From the NCBI GenBank assembly GCA_039513195.1, contig JBCCRM010000012.1, forward strand, positions 70,701 through 134,700: a stretch of 64,000 nucleotides of DNA, read 5' to 3'. Source of the stretch: Thermohalobaculum sp039513195 (lineage in GTDB: Bacteria; Pseudomonadota; Alphaproteobacteria; Rhodobacterales; Rhodobacteraceae). Shown here piece by piece: positions 11,765-20,979 of the stretch (positions within the stretch are counted from its first letter, which is position 1; every line of letters starts with the position of its first letter). The notes under the pieces were generated by a model. The model worked only from the letters and a program-made list of their open reading frames with translations. It had not been told where the DNA came from and made no database searches. Made by a program: the position numbers and the translations under genes.

Positions 11765-11798
11765 TGCCGGCGGGGTGAGCCCCCACGCCCCGCCGGCA
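11765..11798 (-). terminator. Hairpin between livK and livH
   Basis: A perfect 11-bp GC stem (TGCCGGCGGGG, 11765-11775, with 11788-11798) and a 12-nt loop sit in the 90-bp gap after the binding-protein gene and before the permease genes. No T tract follows. Such stem-loops often raise the level of the binding-protein message over that of the membrane genes by partial termination or by protecting the 3' end. Confidence 0.6.
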
Positions 11799-11818
11799 AC
11801 ACGGTCAGGCCAGCGCCA

Positions 11819-13057
11819 TCACTGGTTTACAAAGACGGCCTCGCCGGTCTTGTAAGCCTCCGGGTAGACGATCGGCGCCTCGGCGGAGTTCTGTCCCTCT
11901 TCCTGGTACTGGATCATGGTCAGCGCCGGATCGGGCCATTGGTGCCACCACTCATCGCCTTTGCCGTCGACGCTCGGATCCTTTTGCGTGCCGTAGGGGA
12001 AGTAGATCTTACCCAATGTCCCGTCGTGTTCGATGTTCTCCAGAGCCGTCACGATGGCATCGCCATCGGTGTTCCCAGCTTCGTTGATCGCCTGGGCCAG
12101 GATCGCGATGCTGTCATAGGCCTCCATCGCATAGCTCTCGACGGCGCCTTTGCCGGTGCGCTCCTTGTAGACCGCCGCAAAGGCCTTGGCCTTCTCGTTG
12201 AAATTCGTCTCCGGTAGGCCAATACGCTGCACGAAGGCCTTGTTGCCATCCGGCACATTTTCCCAATAGGCCTTGCTCTCCAGGGACACCTGGCTCGCGA
12301 TAAAGGGCACGTCCAGCGGCCCGATCCCCGCATCGGCCGCTTGCTGGGCGAAGTTGTACCCCGCCTCGCCCGTTGCCAGCGTGATGATCATATCCGGGCT
12401 CTCGGCCTTAATGCGCTCGACGATGCCGGCATAGTCCTGTGTTCCGATATCGACCGAGAAGGTCACCGCCTCGACATCGCCGCTCGCAAGGCCCTTGGTG
12501 GTCTCTTCGGCGGCCGGGATGCCGTAATCGGTGTTTTCGGTCAGGATCGCGACCTTCTTCACCTCCGGCACTTCAAGGGTATAGCGCCAGATGGTCGAGG
12601 ACGCCCACGATGACAGCGGCGCGATGCGGAAGATGTATTTCTGCTTGTCGCCGGTGATCGTGTCGTTCCAGGTCTCGGCAAAGACCACCGGGATGCCGCG
12701 GGCATCCGCCACGTCCTTCGAGGCCACGCCGACCGAGGAGTGGTAACCCCCGCCGACCGCGACCACACCGTCCTGGGTGATCAGCTTTTCCATCACGGCA
12801 ATGGCACGCTCGGGCAGCCCCTCGGTATCCGCGATCACCACATCGACGTCGCAGCCAAGCACCCCGCCGGCAGCGTTGATATCCTCTTCCGCGATCAGCA
12901 TCGCGTCGCGCATCGCCTCGCCGCCGACCACCGTACCGGGGGCGGAAAGCGGCGCCAGACCGCCGAGCTTTATCGGGCATTCCGCCGCCTGCGCCCCAGG
13001 CGCGATTGCGGTCAGGACCAGCGCGGTCGCGGCGCTGGCGAACAGAAACTTGGTCAT
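11819..13057 (-). CDS. livK: ABC transporter substrate-binding protein LivK-type
   Basis: A 412-residue periplasmic solute-binding protein of the Peripla_BP_6 family. The N-terminus is a clear Sec signal peptide (basic MTK, hydrophobic core, cleavage near GAQA/AE). The mature part starts with IKLGGLAPLSAPG and includes the GVVAVGGGYHSSVG ligand-pocket region. It is the first gene of the liv operon, and a hairpin separates it from the permease genes, fitting higher expression. The length is greater than that of leucine-binding LivK (about 370) and closer to amide- or urea-binding relatives. The ligand cannot be fixed by eye. Confidence 0.93.
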   Translation of the reverse strand: MTKFLFASAATALVLTAIAPGAQAAECPIKLGGLAPLSAPGTVVGGEAMRDAMLIAEEDINAAGGVLGCDVDVVIADTEGLPERAIAVMEKLITQDGVVAVGGGYHSSVGVASKDVADARGIPVVFAETWNDTITGDKQKYIFRIAPLSSWASSTIWRYTLEVPEVKKVAILTENTDYGIPAAEETTKGLASGDVEAVTFSVDIGTQDYAGIVERIKAESPDMIITLATGEAGYNFAQQAADAGIGPLDVPFIASQVSLESKAYWENVPDGNKAFVQRIGLPETNFNEKAKAFAAVYKERTGKGAVESYAMEAYDSIAILAQAINEAGNTDGDAIVTALENIEHDGTLGKIYFPYGTQKDPSVDGKGDEWWHQWPDPALTMIQYQEEGQNSAEAPIVYPEAYKTGEAVFVNQ

Positions 13058-13601
13058 GATGGATCCCCTCTATCTCGGGGCGGCTTCGGAACGCCCTCGT
13101 TAAGGATTAGCCTGACACCCGATCGACCCATGGGCAAGCGATGAATTCGGGGCGCTCCGCCGCAGGACTGGGCAGCCCCTGTCGCTTGCCGCAAATTTCG
13201 CCGCACAAATCCAGGCAGTGGCGAAATCCGCGCCATCGGTCTGGCCGTCTCGAACCGCCTTTGCCCTGACGCCTAAAACCCCGGCGGGGTCGAGCATGCG
13301 CGCGCACCGCGCATCGGGCTGCCCGGCTGCTCCATAAGGCCACAGGGGCTTTAACCGACGCTTGGAACCAACCGCCCTTGGCGGTGCTCTCCGCACCCCT
13401 GCTCCCGCCGCCTCCCTTCGCCTCGGCTGCGGCGCAGGGGCCCGCGCGGGCCAGCTGGATGGCGACGGCCCGCGCCCAGGCATCGACCCATCGCGGCGCC
13501 AGCCGCGATTCCGTTTCGCTCAAGGGCGCCGCTGCACCGATTTACCCTTCCGCCGCCGGCTGGTGCAGTGTCAGATACCGTGGAACGGATTGGGGGGTGC
13601 C
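13058..13601. other. Divergent intergenic region livK / aminotransferase
   Basis: This 544-bp stretch lies between two divergent operons and must hold both promoters. I see no convincing gene; open frames in it lack ribosome-binding sites and family motifs. No clear repeat or operator stands out. Confidence 0.45.
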
Positions 13602-14522
13602 ATGGATCTCGCAAATGAACGGACGGTCTATTTCAACGGCCGCTATGTGCCGGAAAGCCAGGCCCTCGTCCCCTACCGCGACCGCTCATGGCTTTATGGC
13701 GACGGCGCCTTCGACATGACCCGCACCTTCGACGGGCGCATCTTCAGGATCGACGAGCATATCAACCGCTTCTACCGGTCGCTCCGCGCGCTCCGCCTAG
13801 ACCCGGGGCTCTCGGCCGAGGAAATGACTGCGATCAGCCACGAGGTTTTGCAACGAAATCGTCATCTGATACCGCCGGGTGAGGATTTTTGGGTCGGCCA
13901 ACGGGTCTCCCGCGGGGTGATGAAAGTCCCTGGCGACAATTGGGACCACCATGGCCCCACGGTCATCGTGGAATGCCTGCCCATGCCGCTGGCCGAGCGC
14001 GCCAACCTGTTCCGTGACGGCATCAAGGTGATCACCCCCTCGGTGCGCCGCATCCCGCCGGAATGCCTGACGCCGCGGGCGAAGTCCCACAACTATCTCA
14101 ACCTGATCATGGGCGATCTCGAGGTCCGCGCCCAGATCCCGGAGGCATGGGCGATCCTCCTCGACACCAATGGCAATCTCAGCGAAGGGCTCGGCTCCAA
14201 CATCTTCCTGGTGCGCGACGGCGAGATCCTCACTCCGCGAGAGCAATTCGTCCTCCCCGGCGTCAGCCGGCAGACCGCCATCGATCTGGCCGCCCAACTC
14301 TCGATCCCGCTCCGCGAGGTCGATATCGATCTCTACGACGCCTATACCTGCGAGGAGGGGTTCATCACGTCCACCAGCCTCTGCATCTGCCCCATCGCAT
14401 CGGTCAATGGCGTGGCGATGCCCGAGGGCGCCTTCGGCCCGGTCACGCAGCGGCTGATCGACGCCTATGTCGACCTCGTCGGCTGCGATTTCGTCGCCCA
14501 ATACCGCGCCAAGCTCGCCTGA
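13602..14522 (+). CDS. Class IV aminotransferase (branched-chain / D-amino acid type)
   Basis: A 306-residue PLP enzyme of fold type IV. The catalytic lysine is K161 in PRAKSHNYLN. The phosphate-binding and product-side motifs EGLGSNIFLV and LPGVSRQTAIDLA are present, and the N-terminus (VYFNGRYVPESQALV, LYGDGAFDMTR) is typical. The family includes branched-chain aminotransferase, D-amino acid transaminase and aminodeoxychorismate lyase. Five bases separate it from dgcN, so a role in D-amino acid turnover is more likely than isoleucine-valine synthesis, but the sequence alone does not decide. ATG 13602 was chosen; the longer upstream frame is low-complexity. Confidence 0.9.
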   Translation: MDLANERTVYFNGRYVPESQALVPYRDRSWLYGDGAFDMTRTFDGRIFRIDEHINRFYRSLRALRLDPGLSAEEMTAISHEVLQRNRHLIPPGEDFWVGQRVSRGVMKVPGDNWDHHGPTVIVECLPMPLAERANLFRDGIKVITPSVRRIPPECLTPRAKSHNYLNLIMGDLEVRAQIPEAWAILLDTNGNLSEGLGSNIFLVRDGEILTPREQFVLPGVSRQTAIDLAAQLSIPLREVDIDLYDAYTCEEGFITSTSLCICPIASVNGVAMPEGAFGPVTQRLIDAYVDLVGCDFVAQYRAKLA

Positions 14523-14527
14523 TCGCC

Positions 14528-15541
14528 ATGATCACGCTGCGCAAACCCTATCTGCTGTTCCTCGGCGATGTAGACCACCCGATGAACGCCAAAACCGCCT
14601 CCGGCGTCGCCCATTGGCGGCCGGAAGACTGCGCGGGACAGATGCGGCTACCGGGCTGCGCGGCCGATCTCGGCCTGCCGGATCTCACGGTGACCGAGGC
14701 AGCCGCGAAGGGCGCCGGAACCTTCGTCATCGGCGTCGCGCCGGTCGGCGGCGCCCTGCCCGATGACTGGATAGCGATTTGCGTCGCGGCTTTGGAGGCT
14801 GGGCTCGACATCGCCTCGGGCCTGCACACCCGTATAGGCTTGATCCCCGCAGTGGCCGACGCGGCGGCCCGCACTGGGCGCAGGGTGCTCGATGTCCGCG
14901 AACCGCCGCCGGGGCTGCCCTGCGGCACTGGCTATCCGCGCCCCGGCAAGCGCTGCCTCACCGTCGGCACGGATTGCGCGGTCGGCAAGATGTTCACGGC
15001 GCTCGCCCTTGACCGGGCGATGAAATCCCGTGGCCATGCCTCCGATTTCCGCGCGACTGGGCAGACCGGCATCCTGATCGAGGGGTCGGGCATCGCAGTC
15101 GACGCGGTGGTCTCAGACTTTCTCTCCGGCGCGACCGAAGTGCTCTCTCCCGCCGCCGAGCCGGACCATTGGGATATGATCGAGGGGCAAGGCTCGCTCT
15201 TTCATCCGTCCTATGCCGGGGTGTCCCTCGGCCTCCTCCACGGCGCACAGGCGGACGCGCTGGTGCTGTGCCACCAGCTCGGCCGGACCGAGATCGAAGG
15301 CAGCGGCCATCTCAACCCGCCGATCCCGGCGATTGCCGACGCGATCGAGGCCAATCTCCGCGCGGCCCGTCTCACCAACCCCGCCGTGCAGATGGTGGGC
15401 ATTGCGGTCAACGGATCCGCCCTCGATCCCGCCGCCGCGGATGCCGAGATGGCAGCGCTGGCCGAGGCCCACGGCATTCCCTGCATCGACCCGGTCCGCA
15501 CCGGCGTCGCGGCGATTGTCGAGCGGCTGGAGCGCCTCTGA
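14528..15541 (+). CDS. dgcN: DUF1611-family N-acetyltransferase DgcN
   Basis: A 337-residue protein of the DUF1611 P-loop-containing family. Family features are the LFLGDVDHPMNAKTASG start, the nucleotide-binding-like loop VGTDCAVGKMFTALAL and RATGQTGILI. Relatives named DgcN act with DgcA in a D-glutamate catabolic route of marine bacteria, in which D-Glu is N-acetylated before racemisation. The adjoining dgcA, overlapping by one base (TGATG), supports that assignment. The cytoplasmic substrate here could be another D-amino acid. Confidence 0.88.
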   Translation: MITLRKPYLLFLGDVDHPMNAKTASGVAHWRPEDCAGQMRLPGCAADLGLPDLTVTEAAAKGAGTFVIGVAPVGGALPDDWIAICVAALEAGLDIASGLHTRIGLIPAVADAAARTGRRVLDVREPPPGLPCGTGYPRPGKRCLTVGTDCAVGKMFTALALDRAMKSRGHASDFRATGQTGILIEGSGIAVDAVVSDFLSGATEVLSPAAEPDHWDMIEGQGSLFHPSYAGVSLGLLHGAQADALVLCHQLGRTEIEGSGHLNPPIPAIADAIEANLRAARLTNPAVQMVGIAVNGSALDPAAADAEMAALAEAHGIPCIDPVRTGVAAIVERLERL

Positions 15542-16524
15542 TGCGCCGTTTCGAGGTGCGGGCGGAGCGCTGGCCGCTACCCATCCCGTTCGTGATTGCA
15601 CGCATGGCGCAAACCCATGGCGAGGTCGTGGTCGTCGAGCTTAGCCAAGAGGGCGCCACCGGGCGCGGCGAGGCAGACCGAGCCGACGCTCACGACCCCG
15701 ACCATGTTCCGGTTGTCGAGGAGATCGAGGCGATGCGCGCAGCCCTGGAAGGTGGCGTGGACCGCGGCACCCTGCAGGGGCTGATGCCGCCGGGACCGGC
15801 GCGCTCGGCCATAGACACGGCGCTTTGGGACCTAGACGCGAAGCTGCGTGGCCGCCCGGTTTGGGAGCGGGCGGGCCTGCCGGATGTCCTGCGGCCCGTC
15901 ACCACTGTTTTCACCATCGGCCTCGACACGCCGGAGCGCATGGCGGCGAAGGCAGCAGCCAATCTCGACCGACCTGTTCTGAAGCTCAAGCTCGGTGGCG
16001 AGGGCGACCCTGACCGGGTCGCTGCCGTCCGGGCAGTCGCGCCCCAGGCCCGCATTTCGGTCGACGCGAATACCGGCTGGACCGAGGCGCAGCTCCACGA
16101 ATTCATGCCACTCTTGAAGGCCCACCGGGTCGAGCTGATCGAGCAGCCGTTCCCGCCCGGGCAGGATGCGCTCCTAGACGGGGTCGACCGCGCAGTGCCG
16201 ATTGCGGCGGATGAAAGCTGCCTCGACCGCAGCACGCTGCCGGATCTGGTCGGGCGCTATGACTACATCAACATCAAGATCGACAAGGCCGGTGGGCTGA
16301 CCGAGGCGTTGGCCCTGGCGCGTGAGGCGAAGGCCGCAGGTTTCGGCATCATGGTTGGCTGCAATATCGGCACATCGCTCGCGATGGCGCCAGGGATGGT
16401 GGTGGCGCAACTGGCAACCTTCGTCGATCTCGACGGACCGCTTCTGCTGTCGGAAGACCGCGAACACGGGCTGATCTACGACGGCGGCATCGTCTTCCCG
16501 CCCGATCCGGCCCTATGGGGTTAG
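15541..16524 (+). CDS. dgcA: Enolase-superfamily racemase DgcA / dipeptide epimerase
   Basis: A 327-residue member of the L-Ala-D/L-Glu epimerase branch of the enolase superfamily. The two catalytic lysine sites are visible as K148-x-K150 (LKLKLGG) and K246 (NIKIDKAGG). The metal ligands are D175 (VDANTGW), E201 (IEQPF) and D224 (AADES). In the DgcN-DgcA route the enzyme racemises N-acetyl-D-glutamate; relatives epimerise dipeptides from cell-wall turnover. It is translationally coupled to dgcN and is the last gene before a convergent boundary with glgP. Confidence 0.9.
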   Translation: MRRFEVRAERWPLPIPFVIARMAQTHGEVVVVELSQEGATGRGEADRADAHDPDHVPVVEEIEAMRAALEGGVDRGTLQGLMPPGPARSAIDTALWDLDAKLRGRPVWERAGLPDVLRPVTTVFTIGLDTPERMAAKAAANLDRPVLKLKLGGEGDPDRVAAVRAVAPQARISVDANTGWTEAQLHEFMPLLKAHRVELIEQPFPPGQDALLDGVDRAVPIAADESCLDRSTLPDLVGRYDYINIKIDKAGGLTEALALAREAKAAGFGIMVGCNIGTSLAMAPGMVVAQLATFVDLDGPLLLSEDREHGLIYDGGIVFPPDPALWG

Positions 16525-16686
16525 GGCGGCACCATCTATAAACGCTGGGATCTTTGACCACGGGCCCGGGCAGCGCCTGACCCGCCCCAAGGGCGAGCGC
16601 TGAATGGCAAACCTCCGGTCGGCTCACCAACGAGAGTGGACGGGGAGGCGTCGTTGGTTCCCACCGACCGGTCCTCGACAGATCAG

Positions 16687-16704
16687 GCTGCAGGAAACTG
16701 CAGC
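16687..16704. terminator. GNRA-tetraloop hairpin between convergent dgcA and glgP
   Basis: GCTGCAG (16687-16693), loop GAAA, CTGCAGC (16698-16704): a perfect 7-bp stem with a stable GAAA tetraloop, within the 198-bp convergent gap. No T run follows in either direction, so it would be at best a weak or Rho-assisted terminator or an mRNA 3' end. Confidence 0.4.
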
Positions 16705-16722
16705 GCACTGCCCGGTCAAAGC

Positions 16723-19134
16723 TCAGAACCGCGGCTCGACCTCCCAAACATCGGCGGCATAGCCCCGGATCGTGCGGTCGGAGGAGAAGCGCCCCATCCG
16801 TGCCGTGTTCAGCACCGCCTTTTCCGCCCAGCCCTGTGGATCGCCGGTCCAGTATGCATCAATCTGCCGCTGGACATCGTGGTAGCTGCTGAAATCGGCT
16901 GTGACCATGAAGTAGTCGTGATGGATCAGCGCATCCATCAGCCCATGGAACCGGTTCGGATCGTCGGGCGAGAACACGCCGGTCCGGATTTGCTCGATCA
17001 CCTCGGCGAGCTGGGCATCTGCAGCGATGCAGGCGCCAGGGTCATGGCCATCGGCCCGGCGGGTCGCCACCTGATCGGCCGTCATGCCGAAGATGAAGAT
17101 GTTCCCCGGCCCGACGGCATCGCGGATCTCGACATTCGCGCCGTCGAGCGTGCCGACCGTCAGAGCGCCGTTCATGGCAAATTTCATGTTGCCGGTGCCG
17201 GAGGCTTCCATCCCAGCCGTCGAGATCTGCTCGGAGAGATCGGTGGCCGGGATCAACAGCTCGGCCATCGAGACATTGTAATTTGCCGGATACACCACCC
17301 GCAGTCGGCCTTTCATCGCCGGGTCCGCATTGATGACGGTACCGATGTCGTTGATCAGCTTGATGATCAGCTTGGCGGTGTGATAGCCGGGCGCCGCCTT
17401 TCCGCCGAAGATTTTGACCCGAGGCGCCCAGTCCTTGTTGGGCTCCGCCCGGATCGCGTTCCAGAGGGCCGCGGTCTCTAGGATGTTCAGAAGCTGCCGC
17501 TTGTATTCGTGGATGCGCTTGATCTGAATGTCGAACATAGCCGCGGGGTCGACGGCGATCCCGGTGACTTTCGCGATGTGGGTCGCCAAACGCTCTTTGT
17601 TTGCGCGCTTCACACCCTCGAACCGGTCCCGGAACCCAGCATCTTTCGCATACGGCACCAGCGCCTCGAGCGCATCGAGATCCGTGACCCAGTCATCGCC
17701 GATCGTCTCGGTCAACAGCGCGCGCAGGCCGGGATTGCAGCCATGCAGCCAGCGGCGCTGCGTCACGCCATTGGTCTGGTTGACGATCCGCTCCGGATGG
17801 ATGCCATGCAGGTCGCGGAACACCGTCTGCTTCATCAGATCGGTGTGCAGCGCCGAGACGCCATTGACCCGCCGCGCGCCGATAAAGGCGAGGTTGCCCA
17901 TCCGCACCTCGCCATGGTCGATGATGCGCACCCCCTCCGGCCGCTCGGGATGCGCCTTGGCGTGTTTCTGGTCGATCCGCTCGATGATCTGAAGATGCCG
18001 CGGCAGGACATCACGCATCAGGTCATAGGGCCAACGCTCCAACGCCTCCGGCAGCAGGGTGTGGTTGGTGTAGTTGATGCAGCGCGAGGTGATCTCGAAC
18101 GCGTCGTCGAACGCGGCGCCGTGATCGTCGACCAGCAGGCGCACCATCTCTGGCACCGCAATGGCCGGATGGGTGTCGTTAAGCTGGATGGCCACCTTTT
18201 CCGGCAGCCCGTGGACCCCGTCGTGGTAGGCGAGATAGCGGCGCACCAGATCCTGGATCGAAGCCGCGGTGAAGAAATACTCCTGCTTCAGCCGCAATTC
18301 CTTGCCCTGGGGCGTGGTGTCGTCCGGGTAGAGCACCCGCGAAATCGTCTCCGCCAGGATCGCAGGCGCGGCGGCGCCGACGAAATCGCCGCGATTGAAC
18401 GGCTCCAGATCGAAAAGGCGCACCGGCTGCGCGGACCAGAGCCGCAGCGTGTTGGCCCAACGGCCGCGCCAGCCGGGGATCGGAGTGTCATAGGCGGCCG
18501 CGCAGACCGTATCCCGCGGGTCCCACCGCATCGCGCCCGATCCGGTCTCTCGCAGCTCGCCGCCAAAACCGATGCGATAGACCGCCTCGCGCCGCTCGAA
18601 CTCCCAAGGATGACTCTGGCGCAGCCAATCCTCCGCCTCCTCCAACTGCCAGCCATGGGAGAACGACTGCCGGAACAACCCATGTTCATAGCGGATACCA
18701 TACCCATAGGCCGGCACGCCGATGGTCGACATCGAATCGAGGAAACACGCCGCCAGCCGCCCCAGCCCACCATTGCCGAGCGCGGCATCGGGCTCGTCGG
18801 CTAGCAAGGCGGCATAGTCGAGATCCAGCTCGTCGCAGGCCTCGCGCGCCATCTCCTCCAGTCCCAGATTGGCGATTGCATCCTGCAGCAACCGGCCGAT
18901 TAGGAACTCCATCGAGAGGTAATAGACCCGCTTGCCATCCTCCGCATAGATGCGTTGGGTGGTCTCGAACCACGGCACAACGATCATATCGCGGATCGCC
19001 GAGGTCAGCGCAAAGCGCCAATCCGACAGCGTCGCCGCAGAGCGGTCCTTGCCGACGGTGTAGGTCAGGTGGGTCTCGATCGCCGAGCGGAGCTCGACAG
19101 GCGTCATGTGCGACGGCTTGGTGCGAATATTCAT
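16723..19134 (-). CDS. glgP: Glycogen phosphorylase
   Basis: This enzyme releases glucose-1-phosphate from glycogen. The 803-residue protein has the family landmarks YYLSMEFLIGR, ALGNGGLGRLAACF and WAYTNHT-like CINYTNHTLLPEALE, and the PLP-binding lysine in EASGTGNMKFAMNG. The ATG at 19134 has an AGGTG ribosome-binding site 7 bp upstream; an in-frame GTG at 19143 is a less likely start. It is the last gene of the glycogen operon and lies 90 bp after pgm. The N-terminal regulatory residues of animal phosphorylases are not expected or seen. Confidence 0.97.
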   Translation of the reverse strand: MNIRTKPSHMTPVELRSAIETHLTYTVGKDRSAATLSDWRFALTSAIRDMIVVPWFETTQRIYAEDGKRVYYLSMEFLIGRLLQDAIANLGLEEMAREACDELDLDYAALLADEPDAALGNGGLGRLAACFLDSMSTIGVPAYGYGIRYEHGLFRQSFSHGWQLEEAEDWLRQSHPWEFERREAVYRIGFGGELRETGSGAMRWDPRDTVCAAAYDTPIPGWRGRWANTLRLWSAQPVRLFDLEPFNRGDFVGAAAPAILAETISRVLYPDDTTPQGKELRLKQEYFFTAASIQDLVRRYLAYHDGVHGLPEKVAIQLNDTHPAIAVPEMVRLLVDDHGAAFDDAFEITSRCINYTNHTLLPEALERWPYDLMRDVLPRHLQIIERIDQKHAKAHPERPEGVRIIDHGEVRMGNLAFIGARRVNGVSALHTDLMKQTVFRDLHGIHPERIVNQTNGVTQRRWLHGCNPGLRALLTETIGDDWVTDLDALEALVPYAKDAGFRDRFEGVKRANKERLATHIAKVTGIAVDPAAMFDIQIKRIHEYKRQLLNILETAALWNAIRAEPNKDWAPRVKIFGGKAAPGYHTAKLIIKLINDIGTVINADPAMKGRLRVVYPANYNVSMAELLIPATDLSEQISTAGMEASGTGNMKFAMNGALTVGTLDGANVEIRDAVGPGNIFIFGMTADQVATRRADGHDPGACIAADAQLAEVIEQIRTGVFSPDDPNRFHGLMDALIHHDYFMVTADFSSYHDVQRQIDAYWTGDPQGWAEKAVLNTARMGRFSSDRTIRGYAADVWEVEPRF

Positions 19135-19224
19135 GGCGTACACCTAGCGAATTGGTTTCATGTTGCGTTGCACATAAAAGCGTGCCGTTCAATCGGCCAG
19201 AGCCGCGGCCGAGTGCCGCCTCGG

Positions 19225-20856
19225 TCAGGTGATGACATCGGGGGCACACCGCCCCGTCCGCTGGGCAATGCCGGCGAGGGCCTCTGCAGCGGCAATCACG
19301 TCGGCCAGCGCTGCCTGGGGGTCAAGTCCGTGGCGCGCAGGGTCACCCTCGAACCGCTCCATGTAAACACGCAGCGTCGCGCCCACCGTCCCGGTGCCGG
19401 AGAGGCGGAAGACCACGCGCGCATCCTCGGCAAAGCCGATGCGGATGCCCTGCTTTGCCGCGGTGGAGCCGTCGACAGGGTCGGTATAGGCGAAGTCGTC
19501 GGCGCTCGCGACCGTCAGCCCGCCGATCTTGGTGCCCGGCAGTGTCGGAAGCTGCGCGCGGAGCGCTTCCATAAGCCCCTCTGCCGCAGGCTTGTCGACG
19601 CCCTCATAGTCATGGCGGGAGTAATAGTCGCGCCCGAACTCCGCCCAGTGCTGGGCCAGGATCTCCGCCACCGACTGCTTGCGCACGGCCAAGATGTTGA
19701 GCCAGAGGAGCACGGCCCAGAGCCCGTCTTTCTCCCGCACATGGTTAGAGCCGGTGCCGGCACTCTCCTCGCCGCACAAGGTCGCCATCCCGGCATCGAG
19801 GAGCGTGCCGAAGAACTTCCAGCCGGTCGGCGTCTCGAACCCTTGGAAACCCCGCGCAGCGGCCACCCGCCTGGCGGCCCCGCTGGTCGGCATCGACCAG
19901 GCGACCCCCGCGAGGCCCGCGGCGTAGCCGGGCGCCAGATGCGCATTGGCAGCAAGGACCGCGAGGCTGTCCGACGGGGTCACATAAGCGCCGCGGCCGA
20001 TGATCATGTTGCGGTCGCCATCCCCGTCCGAGGCGGCGGCGAAATCCGGCGCCCCGTCGCCCATCATCAGGTCCATCAGATGTTTGGCATAGGTCGGGTT
20101 CGGGTCCGGGTGCCCCCCGCCGAAATCGGGGGACGGCACAGCGTTCATCACCGTCCCGGCGGGGGCGCCGAGCGTCTCGCCCAGGATCTTCGCCGCATAG
20201 GGCCCGGTGACCGCATGCATCGCATCGAACCGCATGGCAAAGCCGGAGGCGAAAAGCGACCGGATCGCATCGAAATCGAAGAGGCGGCCCATCAAGTCGG
20301 CGTAGTCGGCGACCGGATCGATCACCTCGACCACCATGCCGCCCAACATCGTCTCGCCCTGGCGGTCCAGGTCCACCGGCCCGGCATCCAGGGTCTTGTA
20401 TTCCGGGATCTCCAGGCTGCGGGCGTGGATCGCTGCGGTGATTTTCTCCGGCGCCGGGCCGCCATTGGCGGCATTGTACTTGATGCCAAAATCGGCGTTG
20501 GGACCGCCAGGATTGTGGCTCGCCGACAGGATCAGGCCGCCATCGGTACCGCGCGCGCGGATCACGGCCGATGCGGCCGGGGTCGAGAGGATCCCGCTCT
20601 GACCGACCAACACCCGGGCCGCGCCATTTGCGGCGGCCATAGCCAGGATGGTCTGGATGGCGCGATCGTTGAAGTACCGCCCGTCGCCGCCCAGGGTCAG
20701 GGTCTTGCCCGCAACTCCGCCGACTGCGTCGAACACGGACTGGACGAAATTCTCCAGATAGCCCGGCTCCATGAAGACCTTGGTCTTAGCTCGCAGGCCG
20801 GATGTGCCGGGCTTTTGCCCCTCGATCGGACGGGTGGCGACGGTCGTGACGGTCAT
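19225..20856 (-). CDS. pgm: Phosphoglucomutase (alpha-D-glucose-1,6-bisphosphate dependent)
   Basis: A 543-residue mutase interconverting glucose-1-P and glucose-6-P. It has the PGTSGLRAK start, the catalytic phosphoserine loop SASHNPGGPNADFGIKYN, the metal site DGDGDRNM and the sugar-binding GEESAG. The enzyme links phosphorylase product to glycolysis and feeds GlgC. A GGAGGG ribosome-binding site precedes the ATG. It sits between glgX and glgP with about 120 bp upstream; co-transcription with glgX is likely. Confidence 0.97.
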   Translation of the reverse strand: MTVTTVATRPIEGQKPGTSGLRAKTKVFMEPGYLENFVQSVFDAVGGVAGKTLTLGGDGRYFNDRAIQTILAMAAANGAARVLVGQSGILSTPAASAVIRARGTDGGLILSASHNPGGPNADFGIKYNAANGGPAPEKITAAIHARSLEIPEYKTLDAGPVDLDRQGETMLGGMVVEVIDPVADYADLMGRLFDFDAIRSLFASGFAMRFDAMHAVTGPYAAKILGETLGAPAGTVMNAVPSPDFGGGHPDPNPTYAKHLMDLMMGDGAPDFAAASDGDGDRNMIIGRGAYVTPSDSLAVLAANAHLAPGYAAGLAGVAWSMPTSGAARRVAAARGFQGFETPTGWKFFGTLLDAGMATLCGEESAGTGSNHVREKDGLWAVLLWLNILAVRKQSVAEILAQHWAEFGRDYYSRHDYEGVDKPAAEGLMEALRAQLPTLPGTKIGGLTVASADDFAYTDPVDGSTAAKQGIRIGFAEDARVVFRLSGTGTVGATLRVYMERFEGDPARHGLDPQAALADVIAAAEALAGIAQRTGRCAPDVIT

Positions 20857-20979
20857 GCGGTCCCTCCTTCAAAGCGGCACGGGCATCGGCGGACGGCCCC
20901 CCCGAAGCACCCGCTTTCCGTGCAGCGTTTTTGTGGCCTCAACCGGGCGAGAATCGTGCCGCGCAGCGGCCAAACTCGC

